Below are positions 19,859-29,021 of a DNA stretch of 64,000 nucleotides, in pieces. Numbering within the stretch: position 1 is the stretch's first letter; the number at the start of each line of letters is the position of its first letter. The DNA is from Alkaliflexus imshenetskii DSM 15055 (GTDB taxonomy: Bacteria > Bacteroidota > Bacteroidia > Bacteroidales > Marinilabiliaceae), in assembly GCF_000517065.1 (NCBI RefSeq), contig NZ_KI912105.1, forward strand, positions 1,107,334 through 1,171,333, given 5' to 3'. A program made the translations under genes and the position numbers. The notes beneath the pieces are model-generated. The model made no database searches. It was not told the origin of the DNA and worked only from the letters and a program-made list of their open reading frames with translations.

Positions 19859-21034
19859 TTAGTGTGGAGATTGTTCTATCGCCTCAAGTGTTTTCCATAC
19901 CTGTAACAATCCGCGCGGCACATGGAAACAACCTTTCCATTTCCCGCCTTTCAGAGGAAGAAGCACTTCACCACGGCGATTCAGGTAGCCAAACCACTCA
20001 CCATGGTCGGCATCGGTAAAATGCGACCAGGTATAGTTGTGCACCCGCTCAAACCACTCGCGACACTGCTCGTTACCAGTTAGTTGACAACCTTTTATAA
20101 GGCTGATGAGTGTTTCAATGTGAACCCACCACAACTTTTGGTCCCACTCGAGTTGTTGTGGCGGAGCACCTTTCACATCCAGGAAATAAAAAATACCATC
20201 GTGCTCCTTGTCCCAGCCATACTCTAAGGTGCGCAAAACAATCTGCACAGCCTTTTCAGCCAGCTCCGGTCGTCCAAGCCGAACAGACAAATCCATCACA
20301 AACCACATGGCTTCGATGCCATGGCCGGGATTGATTAGTCGTCCTTCAAACGAATCGGAAAAACTACCATCGGGATCCACATTCTCCAGAATTAAACCGG
20401 TTTCCTGTTGATAGAAAACCTCCATCACCTCATGCAACACCTGCTCAATGGTTTTCTCAACCAAATCAGAAGGCAGTAAATGTTCAATTTCGAGTGCCAG
20501 GTTGCACAAAATCATTGGAAGCGAAAACCCCTTAAGTGGCCGTGTATCAGGAAAAGTCTTTGTAAACCGGCCTTTGGGATTATCAGCTCTTTTAAGGATA
20601 TTCTCAAAAGTTGATTTGGCAATGTGTGCATACTCGTCGTTTCCGGTGGCTTTGAACAACTGTCCAAAAGCCATTGTGGCAAAGCAATCAGAGAATATGT
20701 TGTAGGGTTCGATTAATGGTTTCCCTTCACGCGTGAGAGAAAAATACCAGTTGTAAGCTCCATCGTGACCATATTTCTTTAAAAATCCGGCTCCCAACTG
20801 GGCCATATCGAGCCATTGCTCTTTTTGCTCCACACGGTTAAACAGGGTGGAAAACATCCACACCTGACGACCTTGCAGCCAGATAAACTTATCTGTGTCA
20901 AACACCCGCCCGTCGCGCTCAAGACAGGTAAAATAGCCCCCATGTACGCGGTCGGGTGAGTGCTTTTCCCAAAAGGGAACGACGTTTTGCAACAACTCGT
21001 CTCTATATTGTGATTTCAGTCTTGAAAAATCCAT
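19859..21034 (-). CDS. nanE: N-acylglucosamine 2-epimerase (AGE/RenBP family)
   Basis: A 391-residue cytoplasmic (alpha/alpha)6-barrel enzyme expected to interconvert N-acetylmannosamine and N-acetylglucosamine. Family segments visible are HGGYFTCLERDG, DKFIWLQGRQVWMFSTLFN, YNIFSDCFATMAFGQL, INPGHGIEAMWF and KLWWVHIETL, with the usual length and no signal peptide. In Bacteroides fragilis a RenBP-like epimerase of this type replaces the classical NanE in the nanLET operon. The gene order here (sialidase, lyase, epimerase, transporter) matches that pathway. An intergenic inverted repeat separates it from the lyase gene. Cellobiose or mannose epimerases share the fold but are less likely in this context. 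Confidence 0.9.
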   Translation of the reverse strand: MDFSRLKSQYRDELLQNVVPFWEKHSPDRVHGGYFTCLERDGRVFDTDKFIWLQGRQVWMFSTLFNRVEQKEQWLDMAQLGAGFLKKYGHDGAYNWYFSLTREGKPLIEPYNIFSDCFATMAFGQLFKATGNDEYAHIAKSTFENILKRADNPKGRFTKTFPDTRPLKGFSLPMILCNLALEIEHLLPSDLVEKTIEQVLHEVMEVFYQQETGLILENVDPDGSFSDSFEGRLINPGHGIEAMWFVMDLSVRLGRPELAEKAVQIVLRTLEYGWDKEHDGIFYFLDVKGAPPQQLEWDQKLWWVHIETLISLIKGCQLTGNEQCREWFERVHNYTWSHFTDADHGEWFGYLNRRGEVLLPLKGGKWKGCFHVPRGLLQVWKTLEAIEQSPH

Positions 21035-21037
21035 TGT

Positions 21038-21160
21038 TAAGATATTAGATAGCTAGATGTTAGATGGTTAGATTTATAGATGTTAGTTTTTGGAGAGATG
21101 AGAAGTTGTGAATGAACCATGTATCTACAAATCTCACCATCTAGTATCTAATCATCTTAA
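21038..21160. repeat. AT-rich inverted intergenic repeat, copy 1
   Basis: The left arm (21038-21086) is built of words such as TAGATGTTAGATGGTTAGA. The right arm (about 21121-21160) is its approximate reverse complement (CACCATCTAGTATCTAATC). The arms are about 40-48 bases with a 35-base centre. It fills nearly the whole space between the lyase and epimerase genes. The same words recur at 37488, 39891, 45738 and 51506. Confidence 0.75.
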
Positions 21161-21162
21161 AA

Positions 21163-22077
21163 TTATCTCACCGAAAACAAATCTTTCATATCAAGGGCAT
21201 CCACATCGCTGCGGAAACGCTCGTAAGCTTCATCGTCCATGTTGCGAACCGGTGAACGGAATTTTCCAAAATCAAATCCCATATATTTCATGTAGGCTTT
21301 TCCGGTAGCAATACCGCCATACTTTGGCAGCAGACGAATCATGTCAATGGATTTCTGCTGAAGCAGACGCGCGCGGGACAAATCGCCCTCAGCAAAACTA
21401 CGAATCATTTCCAGATAGAGCGGAGCTGCGTAGTTAAAAGTGCTTCCCACAGCTGCCCGTGTTCCCAGCACCAGTGCCGAAAGTAAGTTTTCATCACGTC
21501 CCCAAAGCATGTCAAATCGTCCATCTTCCAAATGGATACAACTCAGAAAATCCATAAAATCTTCGTGTGTATATTTCACGCCGGCAAGGTTGGGAATTTT
21601 ACCCGATGCTTCCACCAGAAAATCGTACATGGAAATGTTGCATCCGGTAAGCACCGGGATATGGTAAAAATAGACAGGTAAATCGGGCACCGACTCCGCT
21701 ACAAGCCTGCAAAACTCAACCAGCTCACGCGCTGTTGGCGGTTTAAAATAATATGGCGCCATAATGGCAATGGCATCTACACCGGCCGATTGCGCATGCT
21801 GTGCATTCTCGATGCTTTCCATGTAAGAAGTACCACCAACCAATGAAATCACCTTCACCGAACTGCCCTTTGCGGCCGATGTCCAGGCCACAGTGGTTTC
21901 CCGGCGTTCGCGTTGCGAAAGTGAAACCCCTTCGCCGGTGGAGCCGTTGATAAACACGCCTGCCACACCGTTTTTATTCAAAAAATTAAAGTATTCGGGA
22001 ATTAAATCCGTCACTACATCTCCATTATTATCCATCGGGGTGAACGGAGCAGCTATAAGTCCTTCAAATTTATACAT
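21163..22077 (-). CDS. nanA: N-acetylneuraminate lyase
   Basis: A 304-residue class I aldolase that splits N-acetylneuraminate into ManNAc and pyruvate in the cytoplasm. The carboxylate-binding loop GSTGEG is at 45-50, Tyr138 in VYFYHIPVLTG is the catalytic tyrosine, and Lys168 in GVKYTHEDF forms the Schiff base. WGRDENLLSALVLG also matches the lyase rather than dihydrodipicolinate synthase. It is read in the same direction as the sialidase, 290 bp downstream of it, and its product feeds the epimerase at 19859-21034. Confidence 0.95.
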   Translation of the reverse strand: MYKFEGLIAAPFTPMDNNGDVVTDLIPEYFNFLNKNGVAGVFINGSTGEGVSLSQRERRETTVAWTSAAKGSSVKVISLVGGTSYMESIENAQHAQSAGVDAIAIMAPYYFKPPTARELVEFCRLVAESVPDLPVYFYHIPVLTGCNISMYDFLVEASGKIPNLAGVKYTHEDFMDFLSCIHLEDGRFDMLWGRDENLLSALVLGTRAAVGSTFNYAAPLYLEMIRSFAEGDLSRARLLQQKSIDMIRLLPKYGGIATGKAYMKYMGFDFGKFRSPVRNMDDEAYERFRSDVDALDMKDLFSVR

Positions 22078-22109
22078 TAGAGTAGTTAAAATTAATAGTA
22101 AAACAACCT

Positions 22110-22364
22110 TTAGAAACAGCTAAAAATTGAGTGTGACCTAATCACCCTCCATAAAAACTCTTTGTTATTAAACCAAATACGACTTTCATTATAATCCCAC
22201 TTGCCATGTGGGGGTGGCAGGTCATTTTCGAACCGGCTATAATTCTGAAACCCGGCATAAAGGCCGGCCTCCATTGGTTCATTGGCATATACCCAGGTGT
22301 AAGCATACACCGTATGATTGGGCTCTGGCTTCTCAAAAAAGGCAGGCCTACATTGCAACTCCAT
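22110..22364 (-). pseudogene. Remnant of a glycan-locus enzyme, 3-prime to the sialidase
   Basis: The frame is open just after the sialidase stop and encodes about 80 residues with protein-like content, including TVYAYTWVYANEP, FQNYSRFENDLPPP and KWDYNESRIWFNNKE, before an abrupt end. No signal peptide or complete domain is present. I associate such a segment with the C-terminal part of Bacteroidota beta-hexosaminidase or sialate esterase genes that accompany sialidases, but I cannot confirm the family. An internal fragment at the end of an operon gene is best explained by a deletion that removed most of a downstream gene. The frame differs from that of the sialidase. Confidence 0.6.
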
Positions 22365-22366
22365 TC

Positions 22367-23995
22367 TTACTTCACCAACTCGGAAACAGGTACTTTTTGA
22401 AAAAACAGATCCTTCACACCTTCGTAGACAATGCCCACCACTTCGTTGTTTACCATTGTCATACATGAATAGCCAAAGCCAGGTGTTTCGTTTAGCTCAA
22501 CTTGATTAATTTCCGGCCAGGTATGACCACCATCAAAACTTGTTTTAATGGTCATGTTGGTGCGGTGCGTTTTGTGATTTGGATTAGAAAAGAAAAGCAC
22601 CTGCTGATTGCGTCCATTTACAACTACCTGATGGTCGATTAGGCTGGCCATGCAGTTAGGTTCATGCAGAGTGCCATTGGTTGATGGATGTGCTATCCAT
22701 GTTTTACCCAAGTCATAGGTTACCGAAACAGCACGTCCGTTGGTCTCCCCTTTTTCAATCCGGTTAAGATCATCGCGCATATTCAGCATCAACCCACCAT
22801 CGGCCAGTTGAACCACCTGAGCTTCGGTGGTATTGGGCTTTGCACCGGTTCCAATATGCCATGTTTCGCCACCATCCTTGCTATAAACAATTGTAGAATG
22901 GCATGTGAATTGTCCGCCATCGATGGCTTTTGTGCCAATATCTTTTTTAAACTGGGCAGGAATAATGATGGTGCCATCATCAAGTGTGATGCCACGTCCG
23001 GGGCCTGCCAGCAGAAGTTGCCATTCCGGGTCTTTTATCTGCTCGGTGATGTTGATTGGGTCTGACCATGTTTTTCCATCATCGGTGCTTTTTATGAGCA
23101 CAAACTGACCGGTCTCCTCGGGCGACATGCCGGGCTTTGAGTCCCACCACAACATTTTATCGGGTGATGAACCACTTATCCACAACGCAGCTACCCAAAT
23201 GGTGTTGGTCGTATGGTCAAAAATCACACAAGGATCGCCAATGCCGTTTAGTCGCTGAGAACGCCCACCCCATTCGCCCATATCCATAATCACCTTCATG
23301 GGTTCCCAGGTTTGTCCGCCATCGGTGCTGCGACTCATACCTACGTCAATGTCTTCCTGTAAATCTTTACTGTTGTTATACCGGTTGTCGTAAACGGCTA
23401 TGAGCGTTCCGCGGCTTGTAGTCACAAGACCCGGGATACGATAGGTATCGCAATTATCCTCTCCGGCGGCACGCAAAACCGTAGCAGGGCGAAAACGAAA
23501 CTGCTCACTGGGGCTCAATTCCAGACGACCGCCTCCGGCAAATGACAAACGTATCGTTTCCACAGAAAAACTCTTCTCGAGCAATGCCGATTTGTCTGCA
23601 GTAAAATCAAAAACCAGACGGTGATGACCTGGTGACAAGGTGACACTGGTGGCAAGACGCGAGCGTTGCTTCACCTTTTCAATATCGCCCAACAGAGATG
23701 TTTTCTCCACTTCGCCGGAACCATCCACTATTTCGTGTCTTACAGTGATTGATGAGAGAACTTCCGGATTGTCGCCGCTTCTGGTGAGCATTTCAACACC
23801 GGATAAACGGGGTATATTGGCGCCAACCTCAACCATAAGATCAATCGACACAAGACCACTATTCTCCCTGTTAATAAAAACAGGCACTCTCTTCTGTGTA
23901 ATAGCAGATGAGCTGATTTCAGGAACATCCTTCCCTTCGGCACAACCCGCCAAAACCACAAACAACACTACTAAAAACCTACTTAAAACCCTCAT
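22367..23995 (-). CDS. nanH: Exo-alpha-sialidase, GH33 lipoprotein
   Basis: A 542-residue sialidase with lipobox Cys18 and an N-terminal beta-sandwich of about 150 residues typical of Bacteroidota enzymes. A six-bladed propeller follows. The YRIPG motif carries the first arginine (Arg186). Five Asp-boxes are visible (STDGGQTW 223, STDDGKTW 303, SKDGGETW 372, YDLGKTW 427, SFDGGHTW 486). FGYSCM holds the likely tyrosine nucleophile (Tyr509). It releases sialic acid from glycoproteins in the periplasm or at the surface. It is the first gene of the minus-strand nan module, with a good promoter at 24154-24184, and is divergent from the GntR regulator. Confidence 0.95.
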   Translation of the reverse strand: MRVLSRFLVVLFVVLAGCAEGKDVPEISSSAITQKRVPVFINRENSGLVSIDLMVEVGANIPRLSGVEMLTRSGDNPEVLSSITVRHEIVDGSGEVEKTSLLGDIEKVKQRSRLATSVTLSPGHHRLVFDFTADKSALLEKSFSVETIRLSFAGGGRLELSPSEQFRFRPATVLRAAGEDNCDTYRIPGLVTTSRGTLIAVYDNRYNNSKDLQEDIDVGMSRSTDGGQTWEPMKVIMDMGEWGGRSQRLNGIGDPCVIFDHTTNTIWVAALWISGSSPDKMLWWDSKPGMSPEETGQFVLIKSTDDGKTWSDPINITEQIKDPEWQLLLAGPGRGITLDDGTIIIPAQFKKDIGTKAIDGGQFTCHSTIVYSKDGGETWHIGTGAKPNTTEAQVVQLADGGLMLNMRDDLNRIEKGETNGRAVSVTYDLGKTWIAHPSTNGTLHEPNCMASLIDHQVVVNGRNQQVLFFSNPNHKTHRTNMTIKTSFDGGHTWPEINQVELNETPGFGYSCMTMVNNEVVGIVYEGVKDLFFQKVPVSELVK

Positions 23996-24132
23996 ATCTA
24001 AATTTTATTAATGATTACATCGCTTACGCCATCAAACCCGAAACTCTAAATTTATAAAACAAGCATCCCGAAAACCAGCAGTTAAAACAATACGTGATTC
24101 ATAGGGTTTGAATAACTTATCAATTTGACAAG

Positions 24133-24151
24133 ATTATATGTCATACATAAT
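24133..24151. promoter_or_regulatory. Candidate operator of the GntR/FCD regulator
   Basis: ATTATATGTCATACATAAT is an imperfect palindrome (eight of nine arm positions pair at the outer ends or keep symmetry, with two internal mismatched pairs). It overlaps the expected transcription start of the sialidase promoter and lies about 65 bp before the divergent regulator gene. This is where a repressor site is expected. Binding by the neighbouring protein is inferred. Confidence 0.5.
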
Positions 24152-24153
24152 TA

Positions 24154-24184
24154 CAAAATTAATTTCTAATTGGATAAAAACAAA
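24154..24184 (-). promoter_or_regulatory. Bacteroidota-type promoter of the nan module
   Basis: Read on the minus strand, TTTG (24184-24181), a 19-base spacer and TAATTTTG (24161-24154) match the TTTG-N19-TAnnTTTG consensus of Bacteroidota primary-sigma promoters. Transcription would start near 24147, leaving a leader of about 150 bases before the sialidase. Confidence 0.65.
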
Positions 24185-24215
24185 TTTTAACACACTTTTT
24201 TCATAGTTTTGCAAC

Positions 24216-24926
24216 ATGAAAACCGATGAAATAAAAAATGCCCTAACGGCCATTGACACACGTAGCTTAGTAGATAAGGCAGAGATGAATCTTATCCGTT
24301 TGTTTATTGACCAAAATCTGAAAGCTGGAGACTTAATCCCAAAAGAGATGGAGCTGGCCGAAGCCATGGGAGTAAGCAGAACGGTTATACGTGAATCACT
24401 GAACCGTCTGAAAACCATGGGGCTTATTGAATCGATAAAACACAAAGGCACCATTATCACCAGCCCGGATATGTCTATTGTATTGCAAAAGATGATGATT
24501 CCGGCAATACTCGACAGCAACACATTGAGAAACGTGTTTGAAATGCGGTTGATAATTGAGGTTGGAATGGCTGATTTTGTAGTTGCCCGTGCCACCGACA
24601 AAGACATTGAAGACCTCAGGCACATTGTGAGCAATGAGATATCGCCTTCTCGTGACACTTTTTTTGATGTGAACTATGAGGTTGAGTTTCACAGCAGACT
24701 GTACGCCATCACAGGCAACGAGACGCTTAAAGGTTTTCAGCAACTGCTTCTGCCTGTGTTTAGCTATGTGTATACCAGTGGGCTCATGAACACAAACGCC
24801 TCTGACAGAACATACGTGTCGCACAAGGAACTCGTCGAAATTTTGGCTCAAAGAGATGCCGACAAGTTTCGGGACGCCATGCGTAACCACCTGGAAAACC
24901 ACTTCGGAAGGGTTCTGAAACCCTGA
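24216..24926 (+). CDS. GntR-family regulator with FCD domain (probable sialic acid regulator)
   Basis: A 236-residue transcription factor. The N-terminal winged helix (about 20-85) contains LAEAMGVSRTVIRESLNRLKTMGLIE, here the recognition helix region. The C-terminal FCD helical domain keeps the usual metal-binding residues: an Asp near 151, His159, His203 and His225. FCD regulators bind small acids or sugars, and NanR of enteric bacteria belongs to this group. It is divergent from the sialidase with a 220-bp shared region containing a promoter and a palindrome. It is therefore likely to repress the nan genes until N-acetylneuraminate or ManNAc-6-P-like ligands appear. A hairpin overlaps its stop codon. 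Confidence 0.92.
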   Translation: MKTDEIKNALTAIDTRSLVDKAEMNLIRLFIDQNLKAGDLIPKEMELAEAMGVSRTVIRESLNRLKTMGLIESIKHKGTIITSPDMSIVLQKMMIPAILDSNTLRNVFEMRLIIEVGMADFVVARATDKDIEDLRHIVSNEISPSRDTFFDVNYEVEFHSRLYAITGNETLKGFQQLLLPVFSYVYTSGLMNTNASDRTYVSHKELVEILAQRDADKFRDAMRNHLENHFGRVLKP

Positions 24927-25157
24927 TGTCCGCGTCAGGGATTTACCGGTTTTATAAATGTTTTTGATTCCGAACATTTACTCCAAACCATATCTCCGGA
25001 AATATTGAGTTTTGCCGTCAACATAATATCTTTTTGGTATAGATATTTCCAAACTTTAATAAGGCCATCAGAAAACTTTGAACTCCCATCCCAATCATTA
25101 CGCACACATTTTTTCTGCCGATATTTTGCCCCTAACGGGGCAATGTGCCGATGCAAA

Positions 25158-28100
25158 TCATTTAAGGCTGGCCTCGATGATGGCGATTTCTTCGGGGGTT
25201 AAATCGTAAAGTTGGTAAACCAATTGGTCGATTTGGGTTTCGAGGGCAGTGGTGTCGGCAGAGGGGTTATGTTTTTTTGCTTCAATAATTTCATTAACCA
25301 AACCCTCGACCTGAATGCGCACACTTTCATCACCTTTTGCAATTGGAATTTGACTGAAATATTTCCAAATTAACTGATACCCATTTTGAATAGCCGTGCA
25401 ATATTTAGAAATTAACCACCAACCAGTTTTTGAATTTAATATACCCAACAGAACTTTGTCATCAGAAGGAATAAACCACATTGAATTATTACAATACATT
25501 CCGCTACTATCGAAAATAAAACATGGTTTCACCTGAAATACCTGATAAAGAATCTTAGGTTTTTCAAATTTGTCGTAATAATCACAAGCTCTCAATTCCC
25601 ACCAATAATCGCCTTTGTCGGTTCTTGCTTCAGCTTTATCTCGATAATTGATTAAGTGCCCTGCTACTCCCGGATAGTTTTTCATAAGCCATTCCCACGC
25701 TTCTTCATATTCAATAAATCCGTATCTGGGCATTGGCTCCGCTACATAATAAGGGTTATCGGGTGGGAGATTTCTTTTTATTGTAAATCCTTTAGGAATA
25801 AGTATAAGCCAGTTTTTATTGTCTTCTGTAGCATAAGGCTTAACGTCCCTGCCAAGCAGAAAAGGTTTAATTAATCTGGCTGAATTTGTATCCGAAGAAA
25901 TTATACTATTCTTTGTTTCAGTGTCGATTAAAAATGCTTCTGTAAGCCCGGTAAGCACACCTCGTTTTGCACCATCGCCAATATATGTCTCTAACTTCTC
26001 TCCTTTTGCCCGCATTCTCTGTAAAAGAGTTTGGGAGGCAGAATCTTCGATTACCCAGGTTTCGGAAGTTAAAGAAGATTGTTTAATTACATTGCTGTTT
26101 GAAACAACATAGTTTGTGAAATTATCAGTAAAACCTGATGTTTTTATCTTAACAGAAGTAAATTCATCATTTGGCACTTCCTTTCCTGCTCGCAAGATGC
26201 AAGGGTATGTTGTTGCCTCGTCAAACACCTGAAAGTCGCCAAAATCTATAATCTCTAAAAGGTTTTGCTCCAATAAAAATATACGGGCAGGCTGTCCATA
26301 TCCCGCTTGCATAAATTTATTAGGCATAATGTATGTAAAAACGCCTTTGCTCTTTAACACATCAAAACCTTTTTCGATAAAATAGACATATATATCGGTA
26401 GTACCTGAATGGAACTTGTAATTCTCTTTATAATATCCCTTAAATTCCTTTAACTCCTCCTGCCTGATATACGGCGGATTCCCAATCACCACATCAAAAC
26501 CTATGAAATCACCCTCATCATTTAGCACTTCGGGGAACTCGAAGCGCCACTCAAAGGCGTTATCAAAAATTTTGTTGCTTTTAATCTCTTCAATTTCGGC
26601 TTCGAGCTTTTTGGTGTCGGAGGTTAGTTTTTCAATTTTTTTGTTCCAGTCGGCTATCTCCTTTTTGCTCATCTCAAACAGTTGCTGCTGGTTGGTAAAG
26701 TGAAACAGCTCGCCACTGAGCTTATTATGGCGTTTTACCTTGGGGTCGTTTTGCGTTATCTCGCTTCGGAAGTTGGACTTAATATCGTTAATCAACCTCT
26801 CCATTTCGCGCTTTTGCTCTTTGTTTTGCGCGTTGCGATAGGTTTGTACCGCAACGCGGTATCCATCAATGGTCCATTTGCTCGCACTCTTTCTTAACGC
26901 TTGCTTTAAATCAGAATCCAAAGCAAAGCGGCTCACCAGTGAGTTTCCACATTTTATGTTGATGTCGATGTTGGGGAGGGTTTGCAATTCCATTGGAATT
27001 GCATGAGACACATTGCAATGCGTCTGTACGGATGAATCCTGAATATAGTAGGCATTTTTCAAGAGTTCAATCCATAGGCGCAAGCGGCAAATTTTCACGG
27101 AGTTTGGGTTTATGTCTACCCCAAACAAGCAGTTTTCGATGATGGTTTGTTTTTCGTGAAAGAGCGTCTCCTGTATGCGCTGGCTCTCTTTGTTTTGGGG
27201 GTTATACTCAAACAGTTCGCCATCTTCGTCGGTTACAATCATCTCGTCGTTCACCACTTCAAAATGATACTCTTTCAGTCGCCGCCCATCGCGGTCTTGA
27301 AGTATTCTCAGGTCGCTTTTAATGGCAATTATCTCGTTAAGAGCCGATACAAGGAAATGCCCTGAACCCACAGCGGGGTCGCATATCTTAAGGTCGTTGA
27401 TGATGGTGTTGGCCTCGTTGCGGTCTTCAATTCTATTGTACAGCGTGTCTAAATCGGTACAATTCCAACCTTTGGCATCGTTAAATTTCTGAATCACGGC
27501 CTTGCGGATGGTTTCGCGACACATATACATGGTAATGAAACCTGGCGTAAAAAACGAACCATCCTTATAGCCGTTAATCTTCTCGAAAATAAGCCCCAGC
27601 ACCGACGCGTTGATAAGTGTTTTGTTTTCTTCCTGGATCTCCTCGCTGCCTTCGCAGGAGAAATCGTAAGCACTTAAAAACCGGAATAGGTAATCAAGTG
27701 TGCTAAGTTCTCCGGTGAGCCGTTTGCCTTTGTCGTCCTTCAACACGGTTTGCGCATAGACAGGCATTGTTTTCTCGTCGCGCAGGTTGCTGATAAACAG
27801 CATCATGTGCTCCATCTCGGTAGGTTCAAACAGTGAGCTGTTCAAATAAGGCACTTTGGCAAACATTTCGCGCACATCATCGCTGCGTTCGTTGTGTTGA
27901 CGTGCCAGCACCTGAAAAAAGAGGCTGTTCAGATCGTCGTAATTCTGTATTCTCCCGGTGTTTAGAAACTCGTATGATTTGTCGCCCTTATGGTAGGTAA
28001 TCAGTTGCCCTTCGAGTAATTTAAGGAACAAAATGCGGTTAACCCATGTAATGCTGAGTTCAAGCGCCACGTTAAAAAGTCGCTCCTGCATGTTTGCGCC

Positions 28101-29021
28101 AAACTGGGATGGCGTTTCGAGCCGCGAAATTTTATCGAGGCTGTCTAACTGCACAATGGCATTCTCGATGAACGACCCCGAGTGCCTTTGTCCTTCTTTG
28201 TTTCGTTCAATGATTTTTTTGCCGCCATCTTTGGTTTCGGTCAACCCTATAAGATGGAGCAATTCGCCATAAAAGCGCTTGTCGAGGCTGTTGCTGTCGT
28301 TGGCAAACGGGAGGTTTAGAAGATGCTCGGGCGAAAGCAGTTTAAACAGCGCGATGAGTTTATTGTCGTCGGTTTTATCATTGTTGCGCAACGGCTTTTC
28401 GTAGTCGCGTATGTCGAAATACGTAAATTCAATGTCGCTTTTCATCTCTGCGATGAATGGCTCTGCAACCTCTCTGTAAAACACATCGGTGGTTTTACCG
28501 CTGTTGGCAAACACCTGAAACTGTTTTACCAGACTCTTATTTTGGGCAAAGAGGCGCTCAAAAAGCTTCTCATCAAAAATGAACCATTCATATACGTTTG
28601 AAACAATCAGGTATTTGATGTTGTGGTTTTTCCCGGTGATTCGCTCTCTCAGGTAGTACAGGAGCAGCTCGTGAAAGGCTCTTTTGTTGATGTCATTGGT
28701 TCTGATCATCTCCGATTTGTTGCCCGGCCGCTTTGCTTCAATAATCACCCCCACATCCGATTTGTTGGTTTTACCGTGGTGAATAACCAAATCCTTGGAG
28801 TCTTTGGTATTTATTTCGTATAAATCTTTGTAATAGGTGTCTCTTAAGAAATCTCTTAAATGATTCTTTTGATTCTCTTCTCGTTCTATCTCATCAATTT
28901 TCCCGATTAATCTAATCAGATTGCTCTTGAAACATTCTATTTCGGTTCTGCTGGGCTTAACTTTCAGAAAGGCTTTGTTCAGTGCTTTCCGTGGTTTCAA
29001 GATTTTGATTTGCTCACTCAT
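25158..29021 (-). CDS. Type IIG-like restriction-modification enzyme (nuclease-methyltransferase fusion)
   Basis: A 1287-residue single-chain enzyme. The N-terminal part has a PD-(D/E)xK-type nuclease signature, Asp89...Glu95-x-Lys97 in DVGVIIEAK. A helical linker follows. The gamma-class adenine methyltransferase has AdoMet motif I DPAVGSGHF (~548-556), FGVDINP (~633) and the catalytic NPPYIRQEE (NPPY 848-851). A coiled coil lies near 785-815. The last ~300 residues are the target-recognition region. No separate specificity or methylase gene is nearby. The 5-prime gene half (26,700-28,900) is visibly richer in G+C than the recognition half (25,300-26,500), as if the recognition part had been exchanged. 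It separates the nan module from the mannosidase module. Confidence 0.9.
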   Translation of the reverse strand: MSEQIKILKPRKALNKAFLKVKPSRTEIECFKSNLIRLIGKIDEIEREENQKNHLRDFLRDTYYKDLYEINTKDSKDLVIHHGKTNKSDVGVIIEAKRPGNKSEMIRTNDINKRAFHELLLYYLRERITGKNHNIKYLIVSNVYEWFIFDEKLFERLFAQNKSLVKQFQVFANSGKTTDVFYREVAEPFIAEMKSDIEFTYFDIRDYEKPLRNNDKTDDNKLIALFKLLSPEHLLNLPFANDSNSLDKRFYGELLHLIGLTETKDGGKKIIERNKEGQRHSGSFIENAIVQLDSLDKISRLETPSQFGANMQERLFNVALELSITWVNRILFLKLLEGQLITYHKGDKSYEFLNTGRIQNYDDLNSLFFQVLARQHNERSDDVREMFAKVPYLNSSLFEPTEMEHMMLFISNLRDEKTMPVYAQTVLKDDKGKRLTGELSTLDYLFRFLSAYDFSCEGSEEIQEENKTLINASVLGLIFEKINGYKDGSFFTPGFITMYMCRETIRKAVIQKFNDAKGWNCTDLDTLYNRIEDRNEANTIINDLKICDPAVGSGHFLVSALNEIIAIKSDLRILQDRDGRRLKEYHFEVVNDEMIVTDEDGELFEYNPQNKESQRIQETLFHEKQTIIENCLFGVDINPNSVKICRLRLWIELLKNAYYIQDSSVQTHCNVSHAIPMELQTLPNIDINIKCGNSLVSRFALDSDLKQALRKSASKWTIDGYRVAVQTYRNAQNKEQKREMERLINDIKSNFRSEITQNDPKVKRHNKLSGELFHFTNQQQLFEMSKKEIADWNKKIEKLTSDTKKLEAEIEEIKSNKIFDNAFEWRFEFPEVLNDEGDFIGFDVVIGNPPYIRQEELKEFKGYYKENYKFHSGTTDIYVYFIEKGFDVLKSKGVFTYIMPNKFMQAGYGQPARIFLLEQNLLEIIDFGDFQVFDEATTYPCILRAGKEVPNDEFTSVKIKTSGFTDNFTNYVVSNSNVIKQSSLTSETWVIEDSASQTLLQRMRAKGEKLETYIGDGAKRGVLTGLTEAFLIDTETKNSIISSDTNSARLIKPFLLGRDVKPYATEDNKNWLILIPKGFTIKRNLPPDNPYYVAEPMPRYGFIEYEEAWEWLMKNYPGVAGHLINYRDKAEARTDKGDYWWELRACDYYDKFEKPKILYQVFQVKPCFIFDSSGMYCNNSMWFIPSDDKVLLGILNSKTGWWLISKYCTAIQNGYQLIWKYFSQIPIAKGDESVRIQVEGLVNEIIEAKKHNPSADTTALETQIDQLVYQLYDLTPEEIAIIEASLK

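Noticed and set aside
24921-24940. Hairpin CCCTGA-TGTCCGCG-TCAGGG over the regulator stop codon
   Set aside because: The stem is perfect but no T-run follows, so I do not call it a terminator.
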